64,000 nt of DNA, from NCBI GenBank assembly GCA_964036045.1, contig OZ038378.1, forward strand, positions 56,774,498 through 56,838,497, read 5' to 3'. The stretch comes from Eutreptiella sp. 'Long Island Sound 2002' (Eukaryota; Euglenozoa; Euglenophyceae; Eutreptiales; Eutreptiaceae). Positions 1-11,968 of this stretch are shown here, piece by piece. The first letter of the stretch is position 1. Every line of letters starts with the position of its first letter. The position numbers and the translations under genes are program-made. Under the pieces are notes generated by a model, which saw nothing but the letters and a program-made list of their open reading frames with translations, had not been told where the DNA came from and ran no database searches.

Positions 1-1480
1 GGTTCATGTCCCGCGCGGTGTCCTGGAGGAATATGGCCTCGTGGGGGGACCTGCCTGCCATGGCCCGCCACATGCTGGCGGGTGTGTGGGCGAAGACCGC
101 TGGCGCGATGCGGCCAACGATGAGCGTTCACACCAGCTTGACTTCGGTGGTGGCGCATACTATGGGCCGCCAGTTTCCCGGCTGCGACCAGTCCCCCTTC
201 TTGTAGAGGGCGTGAATCAGGTTGGCCCACTCGGGGGGAATGGGTATGGTGCCCCTGACGATGTCCCACAGGCGGGCTGCCAGGTGGCGCTTGACGGGCA
301 GGGTGAGGCGTTGGTACGCTTCAGCCGGTAGTCCGTTGAGGCCGGTCACGAACCGCTTTTTTAGGCGGTCCAGGGCGCGTTGAAGTTCAGGGATGCTGAA
401 GGGGTCGTGTTCGATGGTGCGCCGCTGTTCCTGGTTGAAGACCTTGGGCACATGCTCGCATATGGTGCTTCTGGTATGGGGGTCCACCTCGGGTAGGGCG
501 TCCCCGTGTTGTGCCTGGAAGCTATGCAGGACGGCCTGGAGGACGGTCTCGGGGTCGTTGATGAGGCCCCCATCGGGGGTGCACACCGCATGGATGGTGC
601 GGCTTCCCGTGTCCTAAAGGATGCGGCTGACGTACCGCAGGGACTTGTACGGCGTGTCATTTCTGCCGTACCTTTGGTGTTCCTGGGCTGCGGCTGCTAT
701 GCGGTGCGCGTGCCATTCCTGAAGCTGGTGGCGGCGGGTGGTGAGGGACGCGCGGAGGCGGGCGTCTTGCTTCTGTGCCTCCGGTGTGCTTGGGCGCCGC
801 AGGGTGGCGAGTTCCTCTTTTGTGTTCCAAATGTCATGGACGAGCTGATGGAGTGTGAGATCCGGTGGTGCTCCCGTGTGGCTGGTGTCGCGCTCCATGC
901 CGCATGCTTGTTCCGCCCGGCGCATGGCGGTGGTGAGTGTTGGTGCCTCAGGGCGCAGGATAGCGTGTAGGGTCCTGTGCCAGGCGCCGGCGTCGTCCTC
1001 GGCCGGGAACCGCAGCGTGGGTGGGAGGGTGTTGTCAGGCATAGTTGCTGCCCTCGGGGGTAGGTTGGGGACGATGACGTCAATGTAGAGGGGTGGGTGG
1101 CCCGTGCCCGCGTGCGGGAGGTCCCCGTAGGTTGCCTCCCGGATGTGTACCGTGGTTGGGTCCCCGTGGCACGTGTCGATGCGGGGGGAGTGGGTTCCGG
1201 CCTGGTGGGAGTAGTGGGAGGGTGTGCGGGTGAGTCCTGCTGTCAGTTTGGTGAGGCCCAGTTGGTGCATGGCGTCTCTGACGGCAATGTTGGTGGCTGT
1301 GGGTGGGCTGGTGCGGTCGTCGTTGGTCGGGGCGGCGTTTAGATTGCCTATGATGATGGTTCGTGCTAGGAGAAAGAGACGGCAGTATGCCAGGCCCAGG
1401 GCGTCCAGGAAATCCTTGGTTTCCTCCCCAAACGGGACCTGTGCGAGTGGAACGTATAGCTGCATCCGGGCCGCACGCAC
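1..1480 (-). pseudogene. Non-LTR (LINE) pol remnant: endonuclease plus N-terminal reverse transcriptase, cut by window start
   Basis: Seen: one minus-strand frame from about 1480 down to position 1, interrupted by TAG at 614-616 and TGA at 128-130. The upstream part resembles an APE-type LINE endonuclease: GNLNA (family GDFNA), then SPRID (family SRID) and GHPPLYID (family SDHxP). The downstream part matches the start of a LINE reverse transcriptase: GLNGLPAEAY, then PPEW, KKGD and NWRPI, and after the second stop GRIAP and SMWRAMAGRSP. Known: such proteins nick DNA and reverse-transcribe their own RNA at the nick. The TGA falls where this family normally has Trp after KLV. Odd: the endonuclease Asp positions are altered (GNLN, GH), so this copy is very probably inactive. 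The palm-domain catalytic motifs lie beyond the window. Confidence 0.8.
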
Positions 1481-2350
1481 TCGTGCGCCCTGAGGCGACT
1501 GTCCACTCCGAGGTCGGGGTGGGCATGCACCGTGACCGATGTCTTGTGGTAGAGGGGCACCTCTCGTTGCCAGTGGGAGTGGTATTTGTTCTCATCCGGG
1601 TCCAGGATCGGTGCTGGTTCGGGCTGGCCCGCCCTGCGGAGGGCTTGTTCCAGGAACGCAAGGAGGTCTTCGCCTTGGGGGTGCGGCCTGGGCATAGCTT
1701 GCAGTCTGGCGGCCATGGTGGGGTCATAGGTGACCGCGGGCCTCGTGAGGATGTTGATGCGGGCGTGGGCTTTCGTAGGCGCTGGCTGCTGGGGATCGGT
1801 GGTTCTGGTGGCGGGCCGCTTCCGGCCCGGGCCCCGTCAGGCGTCGAGGAGGTTGATGACACCCTGAGCTGCAGGCCGCCTTGCGGCTCCGCTTCTGGGG
1901 CTCTGACAGGGGCCATGTGTGGTGGACCTCGCCCGTGTACTTGGTGCCGGTGAGGTGCTCGGTGTCAGGGGTGCATAGTTGTATGGGGACCATCTCACGA
2001 CCGTTTTGGTCTCGCCAGAGTTAGATGGTTTGCCCCACCTTCTTGTCGTTGGGGGTGGCTGGGTCCCACTTGCTGTGGATCTTGAATCCCTGTGGGCCCC
2101 CGTGACGCGCTACCGATGGGTGACCTCACCCGCGGCCCATATCCACGTGGAGGGGCCCGCGGCCGTGGCGTATTCGAAGAGCAGCTGTATTCCGGCACCT
2201 ATGGCGTACTCGGGGTACAGGGCTGCGGCTTCCTCCTCGGTCCACCCTATTGGCTTGGGCTTTGGCTTGGGTGCGGGTTTGGCCTGTGTCGGGGCCTTGC
2301 GATTCTTCGCACCCTGGCGGCGCCGAGCATTTGGCCGTGCTCGTTGGGAA
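1481..2350 (-). pseudogene. LINE region upstream of the endonuclease, frame-broken
   Basis: Seen: minus-strand coding-like pieces in different frames. One (about 1716-1366) reads into the endonuclease region before a frame change near 1480. Another, around 2310-2110, has a lysine/proline tract (PKPKPKP) followed by an acidic and hydrophobic stretch beginning GWTEEEAAALYPEYAI, which looks like real protein sequence. Inference: these are the end of ORF1 and the linker or endonuclease start of the same LINE, broken by small indels. No specific domain could be named. Confidence 0.45.
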
Positions 2351-2364
2351 GGCGCGCCTCGGGA

Positions 2365-3498
2365 CTAATGCACAGGTGTGTGGCCTGGCGCGAACAGGGG
2401 CTGTTGACGGGCGGCTGGGACGTCAGGCTTGGGCGTGCAGACGGCGTCCTCCAGATGCAATACTTGCTTGGTCATGATGGAAAGCATGTCCTCGGCCGCA
2501 TGCAGGGCGTCGGGCGGGTCTGTGGGCCAGGTGAGGAGCCGGTGCCCGGTGCCTGCCATGCGGCGGCGCATGTGGGCCGCGTAGCAACTGGCGTGGCGCG
2601 TCCACGCGGGTGTGCTCTCCGAGGGGAGGGGGCCCCCTGGTGCCCCCTTTGCCGGGTACATGGCGTAGTGCAGCGCTTCCCAGGCCGCCTATGGGGTGTG
2701 GGGGACGCGGGTGGTGGGCCTCAGGCAGTCCCCGCCGCATGGGGGGGGCGGTACCTCGTCGTCGGTGGCAAGCGCTGCCGCCCGTGTGACTTTGCCGTGG
2801 TCGCCCAACGCCACTTTCCACGAGATATCCCGGTGTTTGAGGACGTGTACTTCGGTGGTGGCCGGGGGAGCGTCCATTGCGTCCCAGCCGACGAGCTCGA
2901 TGGGGCGGACCACAAGATGGGTTTTCGGGGGCGCTTGCATGTGGAGGACTTGGTTGATGTCCTGGGCGGTAGGTCCCGGGCTGGGGGCGTCTTGCGCCCC
3001 CCTGGGCTAGAGGTGTAGAGGAGCGGTCCTCCCAGAGCCGGGAGGCGGCCGCCGTGGCGTACATGGCCGCGACCGGGACGTGTTCCGTCAGCCTTTGCAC
3101 CACAAGGTGGTGTCCCCCTCCAGGTCTCGGGGGATGGTGGCTTCCGCCTTTAGGGTGAGGAGTGCGATGGCGCGTTCGGGTCCAGGCGTGGCATGTGTCG
3201 GCTCATCTGGCGGGCGTCTGTCGGCAGGGGCGTGGGGGAGGCCTGTCTGGAAGGGGGACGGTCCCACCGCCAGGTTTGCGACGAGTTGGAGTGGTATGGC
3301 GTGGTCTTGGTCCACCGCGGGCAGGAGGTAGGGGTGTGGGTCCCTAGCCATAGTGCCGTGGTATATGCCGCCCCTGTACGTAGGGTTGGGCAGGGGCTGC
3401 TGCAGAGCGCCTGCGCACGGGTGCGCGCATCGGGGGTTGCAGTGGGTGCACTTGGCCGTGATGGGGTGTGGTACCGCGTATAAGGTGAAGGGTCCCAC
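2365..3498 (-). pseudogene. LINE ORF1-like remnant with a Cys-rich motif
   Basis: Seen: three minus-strand pieces (3498-3088, 2940-2689, 2661-2365) in different frames. The first contains KCTHCNPRCAHPC, a closely spaced Cys/His cluster, and later ALLTLKAEATI. The last contains a helical-looking stretch (AAEDMLSIMTKQVLHLEDAV). Known: LINE ORF1 proteins are often RNA-binding, with zinc knuckles and coiled coils. Inference from position (5' of endonuclease-RT on the same strand) and composition: remains of ORF1. The LTLKAEA segment recurs at 4405-4860, suggesting an internal duplication. Confidence 0.4.
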
Positions 3499-4404
3499 CG
3501 CGCACTGTACGTGGCGCGGGATGATGGCACGGAGGTCCGCCAGCCGTGCTGTGCGGCTGTCGCCATGGTATATCTAGGGCGTGTCCTACAGTGCCATCTT
3601 GGGACGTAGCTTGCAGGCCAGCAGGTTCAGGGTGCCTTTGTGGGTGGCCTCCGTGACGGCGCCGGGTCCAGCGCTAATGCGTGGGAGTAGCTTGTTTTGG
3701 TGTTGTGCCGCGGCTCTTCGGGGGCTTGCGTTGAGCGCGGTGCTGTCGGTGGCAGGGGGCGCTTGGTGGGCAGGCCTTTTGCCTGGGGTCGCGGTGACGC
3801 GTAGTGGATGCCTCTATGCCGGTCGTGGGTGGTGCCATGGTGCTTGGAGGCCAGGATAGGTGGTTTAGGTGTATATGGTGATGGGGGAGCGCTCATGCGT
3901 GGCGTGGACGTAGTAGTGGTTGCAGCCCGTGTTGTGGGTGCCGATGACGTTTGGTGTTGGTATGTCATAGTGGAGTGCTTTGCTGGGGAGCTGTTTGGCT
4001 TGCTTTGGGCGCGGTCGCGTGGGGCACGAGGCTGGGGACGGCCCACACATCGCGGGCAGGGAGGTCGAGGTCCGGTAGGGGTGGATGAATGGGGCGTCCC
4101 CTGAAGTGTGCGAATGGTGCATTGTGGCGTTCTGCCGTTTCTCTGATGACGGACGGTGCCCATTGGCGTGGTGCCCCAACTTGCTGGGCAATGGCGGCCC
4201 CGCGTGGGCGATCGCAGTGAGGTCCGGGCCGAAGCCAGGTTGGTCAGCTGGTGGTTGGAGGCCCCCTTTTGGTGGGGGCTGGTGCCACCACAGGGTGTAG
4301 CCTTTTTGCCTGTTATCGTAGGGGACGTGTATGAGGCCCTGGTGGCTGGAGATGGTGGTCTTGACGGCTTCCGCGGCCCAGCAGTAGAGGGTGCACGTGT
4401 AGGT
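3499..4404. other. GC-rich stretch between ORF1-like blocks
   Basis: Both strands carry overlapping open frames produced by GC-rich composition. None has a motif I can recognise. By position it lies inside the minus-strand LINE and is probably eroded ORF1 or 5' leader sequence. Confidence 0.3.
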
Positions 4405-4860
4405 TCAGACCCTGGTGGAGGGGCTGCTCCGGTGTGGGACTCGGCCGTGGTGGGGGCTGGCTCGAAGGTGTGGCTGGTGAGGGAGGCCTTGTGTAGTCTG
4501 TCGTGCAGGGCTGGTGCACACGTGTGCCCACCTGTCCGCCCACCCTTGTTGGGCGTCTCCCTTGTTTGTCCCTGTGGGTAGGTGTACGATGATCATCTGC
4601 CAGGGGTGCGTTCCTGTTACCACGGTGGGGGTTGTGGCTTGTTCTTGGGCGTGTAACCACCCTGCGGTGTCCGTGTTTGCCGTCACGTAGTCCTCTCCCT
4701 CTGCTGTGTGGACGTTTTCAATGGCGGCTTCTGCTTTCAGGGTGAGGAGGAGGTGCGCGCCGGGGGGCTGCGCGTTTGTCTCTGCGTCCTGGAGCCACAG
4801 GTACGTGAGTGTCGCGGCGCCGAGGAGGAACTTCCTCGAGGTGAAGGTGCCTTTGGGCAA
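4405..4860 (-). pseudogene. LINE ORF1-like block, second copy of the LTLKAEA segment
   Basis: Seen: a 151-codon minus-strand open frame containing LLLTLKAEAAIENVHTAEG followed by a mixed acidic and hydrophobic region (GWLHAQEQ, WQMIIVHLP). The same seven-residue core occurs at about 3140-3175 in a different context, so both the peptide and the DNA under it are duplicated. Inference: the 5' part of the LINE's ORF1. No family could be named. Confidence 0.4.
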
Positions 4861-5240
4861 TGCCGAATGCGAGTCGTGGGTGGCATGGTAGTTGTGGGGG
4901 AGGTGACACTTCGTGACTCAGTGCGGCATACGTTCGGTGGTGGCGTTGGGGGGGTCCCAATGGCATTCTTCCGAGGGGGGTGGGCCCGCGTCGTCCTTCT
5001 GGGGCTGGGTCAGCGGCAGTGTCTGTGCAGTGGGTGCGGCGTCGGGTAATCAGCTGTGCGTGAGGATATAGAAGCCCTCGGGGCTTTCTGGAGGACGATG
5101 TTCCATTTCGGTGTCTGCTCTGGGGACCAGTGGTTAGGTTCGCTCTGTGGCCGGTGGAGGGTTACTTGTTGGCCCCTTCTTCAGCTGTGGTGGGCGTGGA
5201 GGCTGAGGATGGTGTCTTGCTCCGGGTCCGATTGATGATG

Positions 5241-5790
5241 TTTGGATCCTGAGCAATAATAAAAAAATCAAAGGGGATCGGCACAGTGTGCCGCTACCAG
5301 CCAACAGCATGTGCTACAGCGGCAAGGTAGTAGAAAAAGGTGAGAGGGCATCCACATAGGCAAGTGCAAGGTATACCGGGCTAATCTTTGAAGGGAAAAG
5401 CATGGTCTTGTTCGTGGATGAATGGTGTGAACGTCATTGACAGTTAGAAAACGTCAAAGGGAATGGTCGCATTGTGCTGATACCAGCCAACAATATGTGC
5501 TCCAAAAGAAATGTCCGAAGCAATGTGGTGTCGGACGGAAGCTGGGAGGGCATGCACATCGGCAAGTGCAGAGCGGTTCAGGCTAATCTTTGAAGAAAAA
5601 GCCGTGGTCTTGTTCAAGAATTGATGGTACTGAGTTCGTTGGCAATTCAAAAAAATCGAAGGAGTGGCCACGTTGGGCTGCTACCAGCCAACAGCATGTC
5701 CCGTACAAAAAATGTGAGAGGTGAGGTGGGAGGGCATGCACGTAAGGAAAGCATTTTAAGCTATTATTTGAGATTCATGATGTTTGCATC
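5241..5790. repeat. Tandem repeat A, about 190-200 bp, three copies
   Basis: The marker ctaccagccaacagcatgtg recurs near 5293, 5478 and 5681 with small changes. In each copy it is followed by a 'gagggcatgcac'-like segment and a 'ctaatctttgaag'-like segment. The array abuts the 5' side of the minus-strand LINE and runs directly into repeat B. No reading frame survives all three copies. Confidence 0.75.
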
Positions 5791-7700
5791 ATTGGCACTT
5801 AGGAAAAATCAAACAGGATGGTCAGGTTGTGAACTCAAAAACTTGGCGAATGAGGGAACAACACTTGACAAAGAGTTTGTGGATACCTTTGAGCACCAAA
5901 CGTCAAGTTCATTAAAGGAGGAGGAAATGAAGGCAAAAATGGAAATATATGACTTTCTTGAATGTCCTTCAGAAGCTATGCCAGGGCGGGGTGATTGACC
6001 AAAATAGCACCCATTTGGAATGACAAGTACAGAAATAGGAAGGCGGGTGGTACTTGTAGCCATACTTTGGGAACTCCAAAGCATGGCAAATGAGGGAAAA
6101 ACAGTTGGCGAAGATTTGGGTGGATAGTTTTGAGCACCAAAAGTTAAGTTCATCAAAGGAGGACGAGATGGATGCCAAAAAAAGAAACGGATGATTTTCT
6201 TGGAGGTTGTTGAGAAGCTAGACGAGGGGGAGGTGAATGAACAAAATTGCATACATTTGGAAGGAGAAGTCATGAAAACGCAAGGCGGTTGTTGTTTGTA
6301 GCCATACTTTGTGAACTCAAAAGTATGGCAAATGAGAGAAAAGCAGTTGACAAAGATTTGGGTGGATAGTTTTGAGCACCAAAAGTTAAGTCAATCAAAG
6401 GACGAGGAGGTGGATGCAATAATAAAAATCGATGATTTTCTTGGATGTTGTTGAGAAGCTAGGGCAGGCAGGGGTGGATGAACAAAATTGCACACTTTCG
6501 AATGAGAAGTACAGAAAAAGGAAGGCGGGTGGTATTTGTAGCCATACTTTGTGAACTCCAAAGCATGGCAAATGAGGGAAAAACAGTTGATGAAAATTTG
6601 GGTGGATAGTTTTGAGCCCCAAAAGGTAAGTTCATCAAAGGAGGAGGAGATGGATGCAAAAATAGAAACTGAGGATTTTCTTGGAGGTTGTTGAGAAGCT
6701 AGATGAGGGGGAGGTGAAGGAACAAAATTGCATACATTTGGAAGGAGAAGTCATGAAAACGCAAGGCGGGTGTTGTTTGTAGCCATACTTTGTGAACCGG
6801 AAAGTATGGCAAATGGGGGAAAAAAGTTGACGAAGATTTGGGTGGATAGTTTTGAGCACGAAAAGTTAAGTCAATCAAAGGACGAGGAGGTGGATGCAAT
6901 AATAGAAATCGATGATTTTTCTGGATGTTGTTGAGAAGCTAGGGAAGCCAGGGGTGAATGAACAAAATTGCACACGTTTCGAATGAGAAGTACAGAAAAA
7001 GGAAGGCGGGTGGTATTTGTTGCCATACTTTGTGAACTCGAAAGCATGGCAAAGAAGGGAAAAACAGTGGACGAAGATTTGGGTGGATAGCTTTGAGCAC
7101 CAAAAGTTAAGTGCATCAAGGCAGGAGGAGGTGGATGCAAAAATGGAAATCGATGATTTTGTTGGATATCTCTGAGGGGCTAGATGAGGGGGGGCTGAAT
7201 GAAGAAAATTGCACCCATTTGGAAGGAAAAGTCCTGAAAGAAAACAGGACGGGTATGGCAAGTGAGGGAGAAACTGTTGACGAAGATTTGGGTGGATAGC
7301 TTTGAGCACCAAAGGTTAAGTTCATCGAAGCAGGAGGAGGTGGATGCAAAAGTAGAAATCGATATTTTCTTTGGATTTTGTTGAGAAGCTAGAGGAGGGG
7401 GAGGTGAATGGAAACAATTGCATACATTTGTAAGGAGAAGTGCTGTAAAAGCAAGGCGGGTGGTATTTGTAGCCATAATTTGTGAACACAAAAGTATGGC
7501 AAATGAGCAAAAATTACTTGACGAAGCTTTGAGTGGGTATTTTTGAGCACCCAAATTTGAGTTCATCAAAGGAGGAGGACATGGAAGCGGAAATGGAAAT
7601 GAATGGTGTTCTTGGATGTTGTTGACAAACTACACGAGAAGGAGGCGAATGAGAAATGGACACATTTCTTGGGTGACGTGCAAGAAAAACAGGAGGCATA
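5791..7700. repeat. Tandem repeat B, about 240 bp, roughly eight copies
   Basis: The marker gccatactttgtgaactc recurs at about 6059, 6300, 6541, 6782 and 7021, giving a period near 241 bp. Degenerate copies lie upstream (near 5770-5820) and downstream (near 7250 and 7472). Each unit also holds gggtggatagttttgagcac and a 'ttgttgagaagctag' segment. In one plus-strand frame each unit reads as similar protein (for example KIWVDSFEHQKLS), but a 241-bp period shifts the frame at every unit, so one continuous repeat protein is not possible without indels. The minus-strand open frames are shadows. Confidence 0.85.
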
Positions 7701-7769
7701 CGATCCTTCTATTCAAAATATATTTTAAACAAAAAAGGCCGTGAAGAAAAATGGAAATGTATGGGTTTC

Positions 7770-8240
7770 ATGCACGAGGAGCAAAGGCATGTCCTTTACT
7801 GTTTACAGCACTTTGTAATAGCATTGATACAAGCGGACATGCATGCTCCCCATTTCCGGAATCTCTGTCTTTCTATTCAATCGGACCATATTGCAGAAAA
7901 TTCACAGAAACATGCTGTTGGAGGGGGAACAAAGGCATGTCCGTGAGTCGTGGCAGCCCTCTGCAATAGCATTCATGCGAGGGGACGTACTTACTCTCCA
8001 TTTGGTGAAATGCCTTTCTTTCTTTCAGATCCGATCATATGAACACCGTTGGGCGAAGAACAAAGGCATGTTTTCCCCCTGCTACAGCACTGGATAATAG
8101 CAATTATGCAAGGTGACATATGTACTATCCATTTGATTGAATTGTTTCCTTCTTCCTAATTCGATCATATCCTATAGAGTGTACCAAAACACACCAGTAG
8201 AGGAAAAAGAAAGGCATGTGCATGTGCAAGGCATGTGCAA
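7770..8240. repeat. Tandem repeat C, about 130-150 bp, four copies
   Basis: The marker aaaggcatgt recurs at about 7783, 7931, 8062 and 8210. Each copy is followed by a 'tgcaatagcattnatnca' segment, a 'ctccatttg' segment and a 'tcngatcatat' segment. Copies are diverged, so the array is old. No coding potential is seen. Confidence 0.65.
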
Positions 8241-9149
8241 TCTAATCTTACTCCATAAAGTAAAGAAACACTGTTGCGGTCCATGGTTCCAGCATTACCT
8301 GAAATATTGCGAACAGCGACTACCAAAGGTAACGAAAATCATTTAACTGCTGCAGATCTCATAAAAACGACCATTCTACTGATTCTAAGTGCACGAATGA
8401 GCAGTTCCACAGTGGTGGCGGGTAGTTGCGGCGCCACATGCTCTGTGCGGGGCTCATATCTGGCAAATCTGCTCAGCTGATCTTCGCAATCTCGTCAAGA
8501 CGTCTTATCTCCTTAACCGTCCCGACAGTTGGAGGTGCTACAGTACCGCACGGCATATAGTGGTGGCCGTCTCAGTAGGTCCGGTGGTGGAGGCACCGAA
8601 AGGGCAAATGGGGCGTCTTTACCAACCTTGGCACGTTGGTGGGCCCACAGCAGTCTTTGAGGGCTGAAATGTACGGGACAGCCATTGCCACAGCTGTCGC
8701 ATGTAATGGCGACAGTCAATAAATTGACAACATGGTTGTCACAGAAGGCCCTTTTCACCGATGCTCGCCCCAGTTCTCTGATGCCGACATTCACCACAAA
8801 GTGTGCGACCAGGTGCACACCAACGCATTGCTGCGGAGTGGATCGCTAGAAGCTAGAAATGGGCCAAAGGGTGGCGTTTCATTGGAAAATATTCACTTGA
8901 GCCTAATTTGTAATGGAGGTTTATGCTGCATTGGTCCCTGAACTCGATTGTGGGACGGATGTTCCACGTTTTCCGGTCTGATTAAGCCAAATATCCTAAT
9001 CTAACATAGATGCGAACAATTTCTTTCCCTGAATCACAGTTCCTTACGATCGAGATCAGGGTCATGCGTTTAGCTTTATTGTACTTGAGCTGAAACCGAA
9101 GCGCTGCCACTTTTACCAGAACTTGCATGCATAGCACCTCATGGCGCAA
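8241..9149. other. No recognisable gene
   Basis: Mixed-composition DNA with only short open frames on either strand. None has a recognisable domain, and no RNA gene or repeat was found. Confidence 0.4.
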
Positions 9150-9418
9150 CTGTAATGCGATGGAGTTGCAGCGCATGCAGACACGGACTCTGTAGATTAT
9201 AGGTCGCGAGTGTGTGCGTAGTATTCAAGATTTGTTACGAGATTGCTGGTATGTTTCACAAAGCTGTATTATACAAAAGCATTGTGTGTTATGATCTCAT
9301 TTGTAGATATGATGTACACCTGGAGAAAGGATTTGTCGATCTGGGTCATTTAGTCATCCTCTTGGCATACTTGTGAGATTGGAGTATACGGAGGTATGGC
9401 CGCTTACAAAATCGACGC
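9150..9418 (+). repeat. Copy 1 of a 270-bp dispersed exon-like repeat
   Basis: This segment matches 20261-20530 in the same orientation over about 270 bp at roughly 85-90 percent by eye. Shared landmarks are 'ggactctgtagattataggtcg', 'gatttgttacgagattgct' and 'aaaggatttgtcg'. A pyrimidine-rich tract ending in 'tttgtag' (a splice-acceptor-like site) precedes a frame readable in both copies as YDV..(D/E)KGFV.LGH and, after an indel in this copy, SSSW.TC. Here the frame is broken. It may be a duplicated exon or part of an unrecognised mobile element. Confidence 0.6.
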
Positions 9419-10994
9419 CTAAGATTCGGATAGGATCATCTGGGACCATGTTGGAGGACGATGTAACCAGACAAGCGCGCGCGTTCGCATCGCGGATACA
9501 TAAATGCATTAATTGTTGCATATTTGTCACTGTTTGTGCAAGTTCATTTTTTCATTGCATGCACATTTAGATTCCACAATGATCTCATAATGATTGCCCC
9601 TGTGCCTGTGCCTGTTTCATGGTGCAGAGGCTATAGCAATCTTTTTTCTGATTACCGTCTTGCTGCTGCGCTACTCTGCAGCAGGCTGGCCAGGGCTATG
9701 GCCATTATGGCTTTATTTGGATTTTGGGGCTACTGGTGCCCCTACCTTCAACTGGGGGATTTATTTGCGTATTCTGGGATTTCAACCTCTTCTTCGCCCC
9801 CTCGCAGACAATTGCGGTCGTTGGGACTGCATTGTGATCGACTTCACCGTCCTTGCTGAGTTTGGCCCCACAACCGGCCTTGGGGCCCTTTCATCGCTTT
9901 CTCCACGGCCTCCATCCTGGACCACCTGACTGGTCAGTACCCTGGTGACTATGGCTGAGACATTTCACGTTTGGCTGCCCAGCCCACTGCCTTCCGGTAC
10001 TTCGCGGGTACTGTGGGGGCAAGAGTTGAGTTCATCGCCCCTCGTTCGTGTGGGCTGCTTTCCTAGCAGGTCATCGTGAGTGGTGAGGGTACAATCGTAA
10101 GGAGACATAATATTGTTGTGTGTGTTTCATACTTGTTTGCGTGACTGCTGCATAGCGTCCCATGGCCCTTGAGAGGGCTTCTCATGCATCATGGCATCCA
10201 TGGCTCACGAGTGGCCTTTGCAGCTACCCCGCAGCAGAAAAAGGGGCTAGTTTAACTTTAGTTGCAGTCATGTGGCCTTCTTAGGCCTTGCATTTTATTG
10301 GTGGTGCTGAAGGGCCTTCTTTTGAGTTATTGGAGGCTTTTGCCCCAAAGCAGATGAAGGGGTTAGATCCGGTGCCCAGCGAGGCCGAGCGCGCCTCCTG
10401 GGCTTTGTATTGGACTCCCACGGCTGTGTTTCTCCCCAGGGAGACATCCAAGCCCCCGCCGTGGACGCTGGCGTGTGCATCCCTGTCTTTTTTTTGGTTG
10501 GAAGGTGAAGGTAAGGTATATAGTGCCGCCTAGGATTAGTGTAGGATCAGTGCAGTTTCATTTTGTTTGTTGGGCGTCGTCGTCAAGTTTCGTCGAGTCT
10601 TGACGAGTTGCATCGCGTTCGTCGTTTCGTTCGTTGAGTTTTGCTCAGTTCGAAGCTTAGAAAACCTCTTTTACCAGTCATCTAGGGCCCTAGGGCCTTT
10701 TTTTGTCAAGTCGGGTTTTGGGTGTGAGGATGGCTGCAGGGAGGGTGCGTGGGAATCTTCGGTGGTCTAATCTGGGTTCCTATATGGTTGTGTCGACGTC
10801 CGACGACTCGTTTTGGCTCGTGTCGTGTCGCGTCGGTTCCAATTGTGCTCTTTTTGGAGCTTGACATAAGTTTTTTGTCAAAGATCGGGTCATTTGTTGT
10901 CATTGCTTTCAGGTGGTTTGTTGGGTAACCCCCAACCCATCGAGGCACGCATCGTGCGCTTATCTGCGCTGGCTGGTGTTTGTTTGTGCTCGCT
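9419..10994. other. No recognisable gene
   Basis: Two overlapping plus-strand open frames of 111 codons (9524-9859 and 9594-9929) are hydrophobic but resemble no family I know. The rest contains only short frames. Nothing else could be supported. Confidence 0.35.
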
Positions 10995-11055
10995 GTGGTT
11001 GTTTCGGTGCACTGTAAAGCAGTGGCGGCTAACCACCTTTTCTTTTGGGTTGAGG
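10995..11055. repeat. Left 60-bp direct repeat flanking a truncated retroposon
   Basis: The segment beginning ggttgtttcggtgcactgta and ending gggttgagg reappears almost unchanged at 11969-12028. Together the two copies bracket the insertion at 11056-11968. They fit a target-site duplication, though an unusually long one. Confidence 0.65.
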
Positions 11056-11968
11056 TTTTAGGTTTGAGGTTTGATTTTGCGGGTACTAGACGCCTTTCGT
11101 CCCCGGGGGGCCACCTGGTCGGGCCAGGTGATATCCTCCCCACCGGGTCCTAGTGGGAGCCCCTCCAAGACGCACCTCCTGCCTGGTGGCGGAGTCCCCC
11201 TGATGCACAGGGCTCGGAGCCCCGTCCCTCCCTGGCTTCCCGGTTTCCCCACTCCCCGGTCAGTGCATCAATTCGCAGCCGTGGCTGCGGGCGCTTACCC
11301 ACCGCTCGGCCCCCTTAATGCGTGGTCGCCCGGGACACCGGCGCTGCCAGGTCCGTGCTACTGGCTTGTCGCCAGTGGGACCCCCTTGGGCTGGCGCGGA
11401 GGCTGCCTAGCCTAGGGGTTGGGGCGTGACACAGTGCGCCACTACTGCCTTGGAGGGTGCAGTGCCCCGTCCGTGTGTGCGCGGCGCTCGCGGCTGGTTC
11501 GGGGGGCTCGAGCCGGTACCTGGTGTTGTGTCTCCCCCGTTTCCCCCATTCCGCCCCGCGTGTCCCGCGCTGCGTGTGGCGGGCCGTCCTGTCCGGGTGT
11601 CCCTTACCCTCGCTCGCTGGTACGCCATTCCACGCGGTCTGTGCGTTCCGCGAGCTCGGTCCGGTTGCCCTTCTGGTATTCCCCGCGTGCCCTTTGCGTG
11701 TGTGTGCGCTCGCGCTCCCGCGGGCTCTGCTCCCCCTCCCCCCTGGGTGGTGTGGCGTGCGCCCTCGCGCGGTCCCGGCACTGGGCGCTGGTAGGGCCGT
11801 TCCACGTGGTCCGTGCCCCTCCGCGTGTCCTGCCCCGGTCCATTGCTCCGTCTGGCGTGCTTGGGGGGGGGCGGTCCGGTCCCGGTTCCCCCCTACCTGG
11901 CTGCGGGCTGTTGTTGCGAGGGGCGTCTGAGGTCAGGCGCTCCCCCTCCCCCGACTGCCCGCCCACTG
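11056..11968 (-). mobile_element. 5'-truncated copy of the GC-rich retroposon, minus orientation
   Basis: Seen: about 850 bp here is the reverse complement of 17925-18763, the 3' end of the complete-looking copy at 13859-18760. Both share the 'gggtactagacgcctttcg' segment and end in a short tail of CCTCAAA-type heptamers, which on this copy lies at 11056-11080. The homology stops near 11910, short of the direct repeat at 11969. Inference: a 5'-truncated, target-primed insertion whose 3' tail points left. The plus-strand open frames here (11071-11415, 11419-12252 and others) arise from GC-rich composition and are not supported as genes. Confidence 0.65.
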
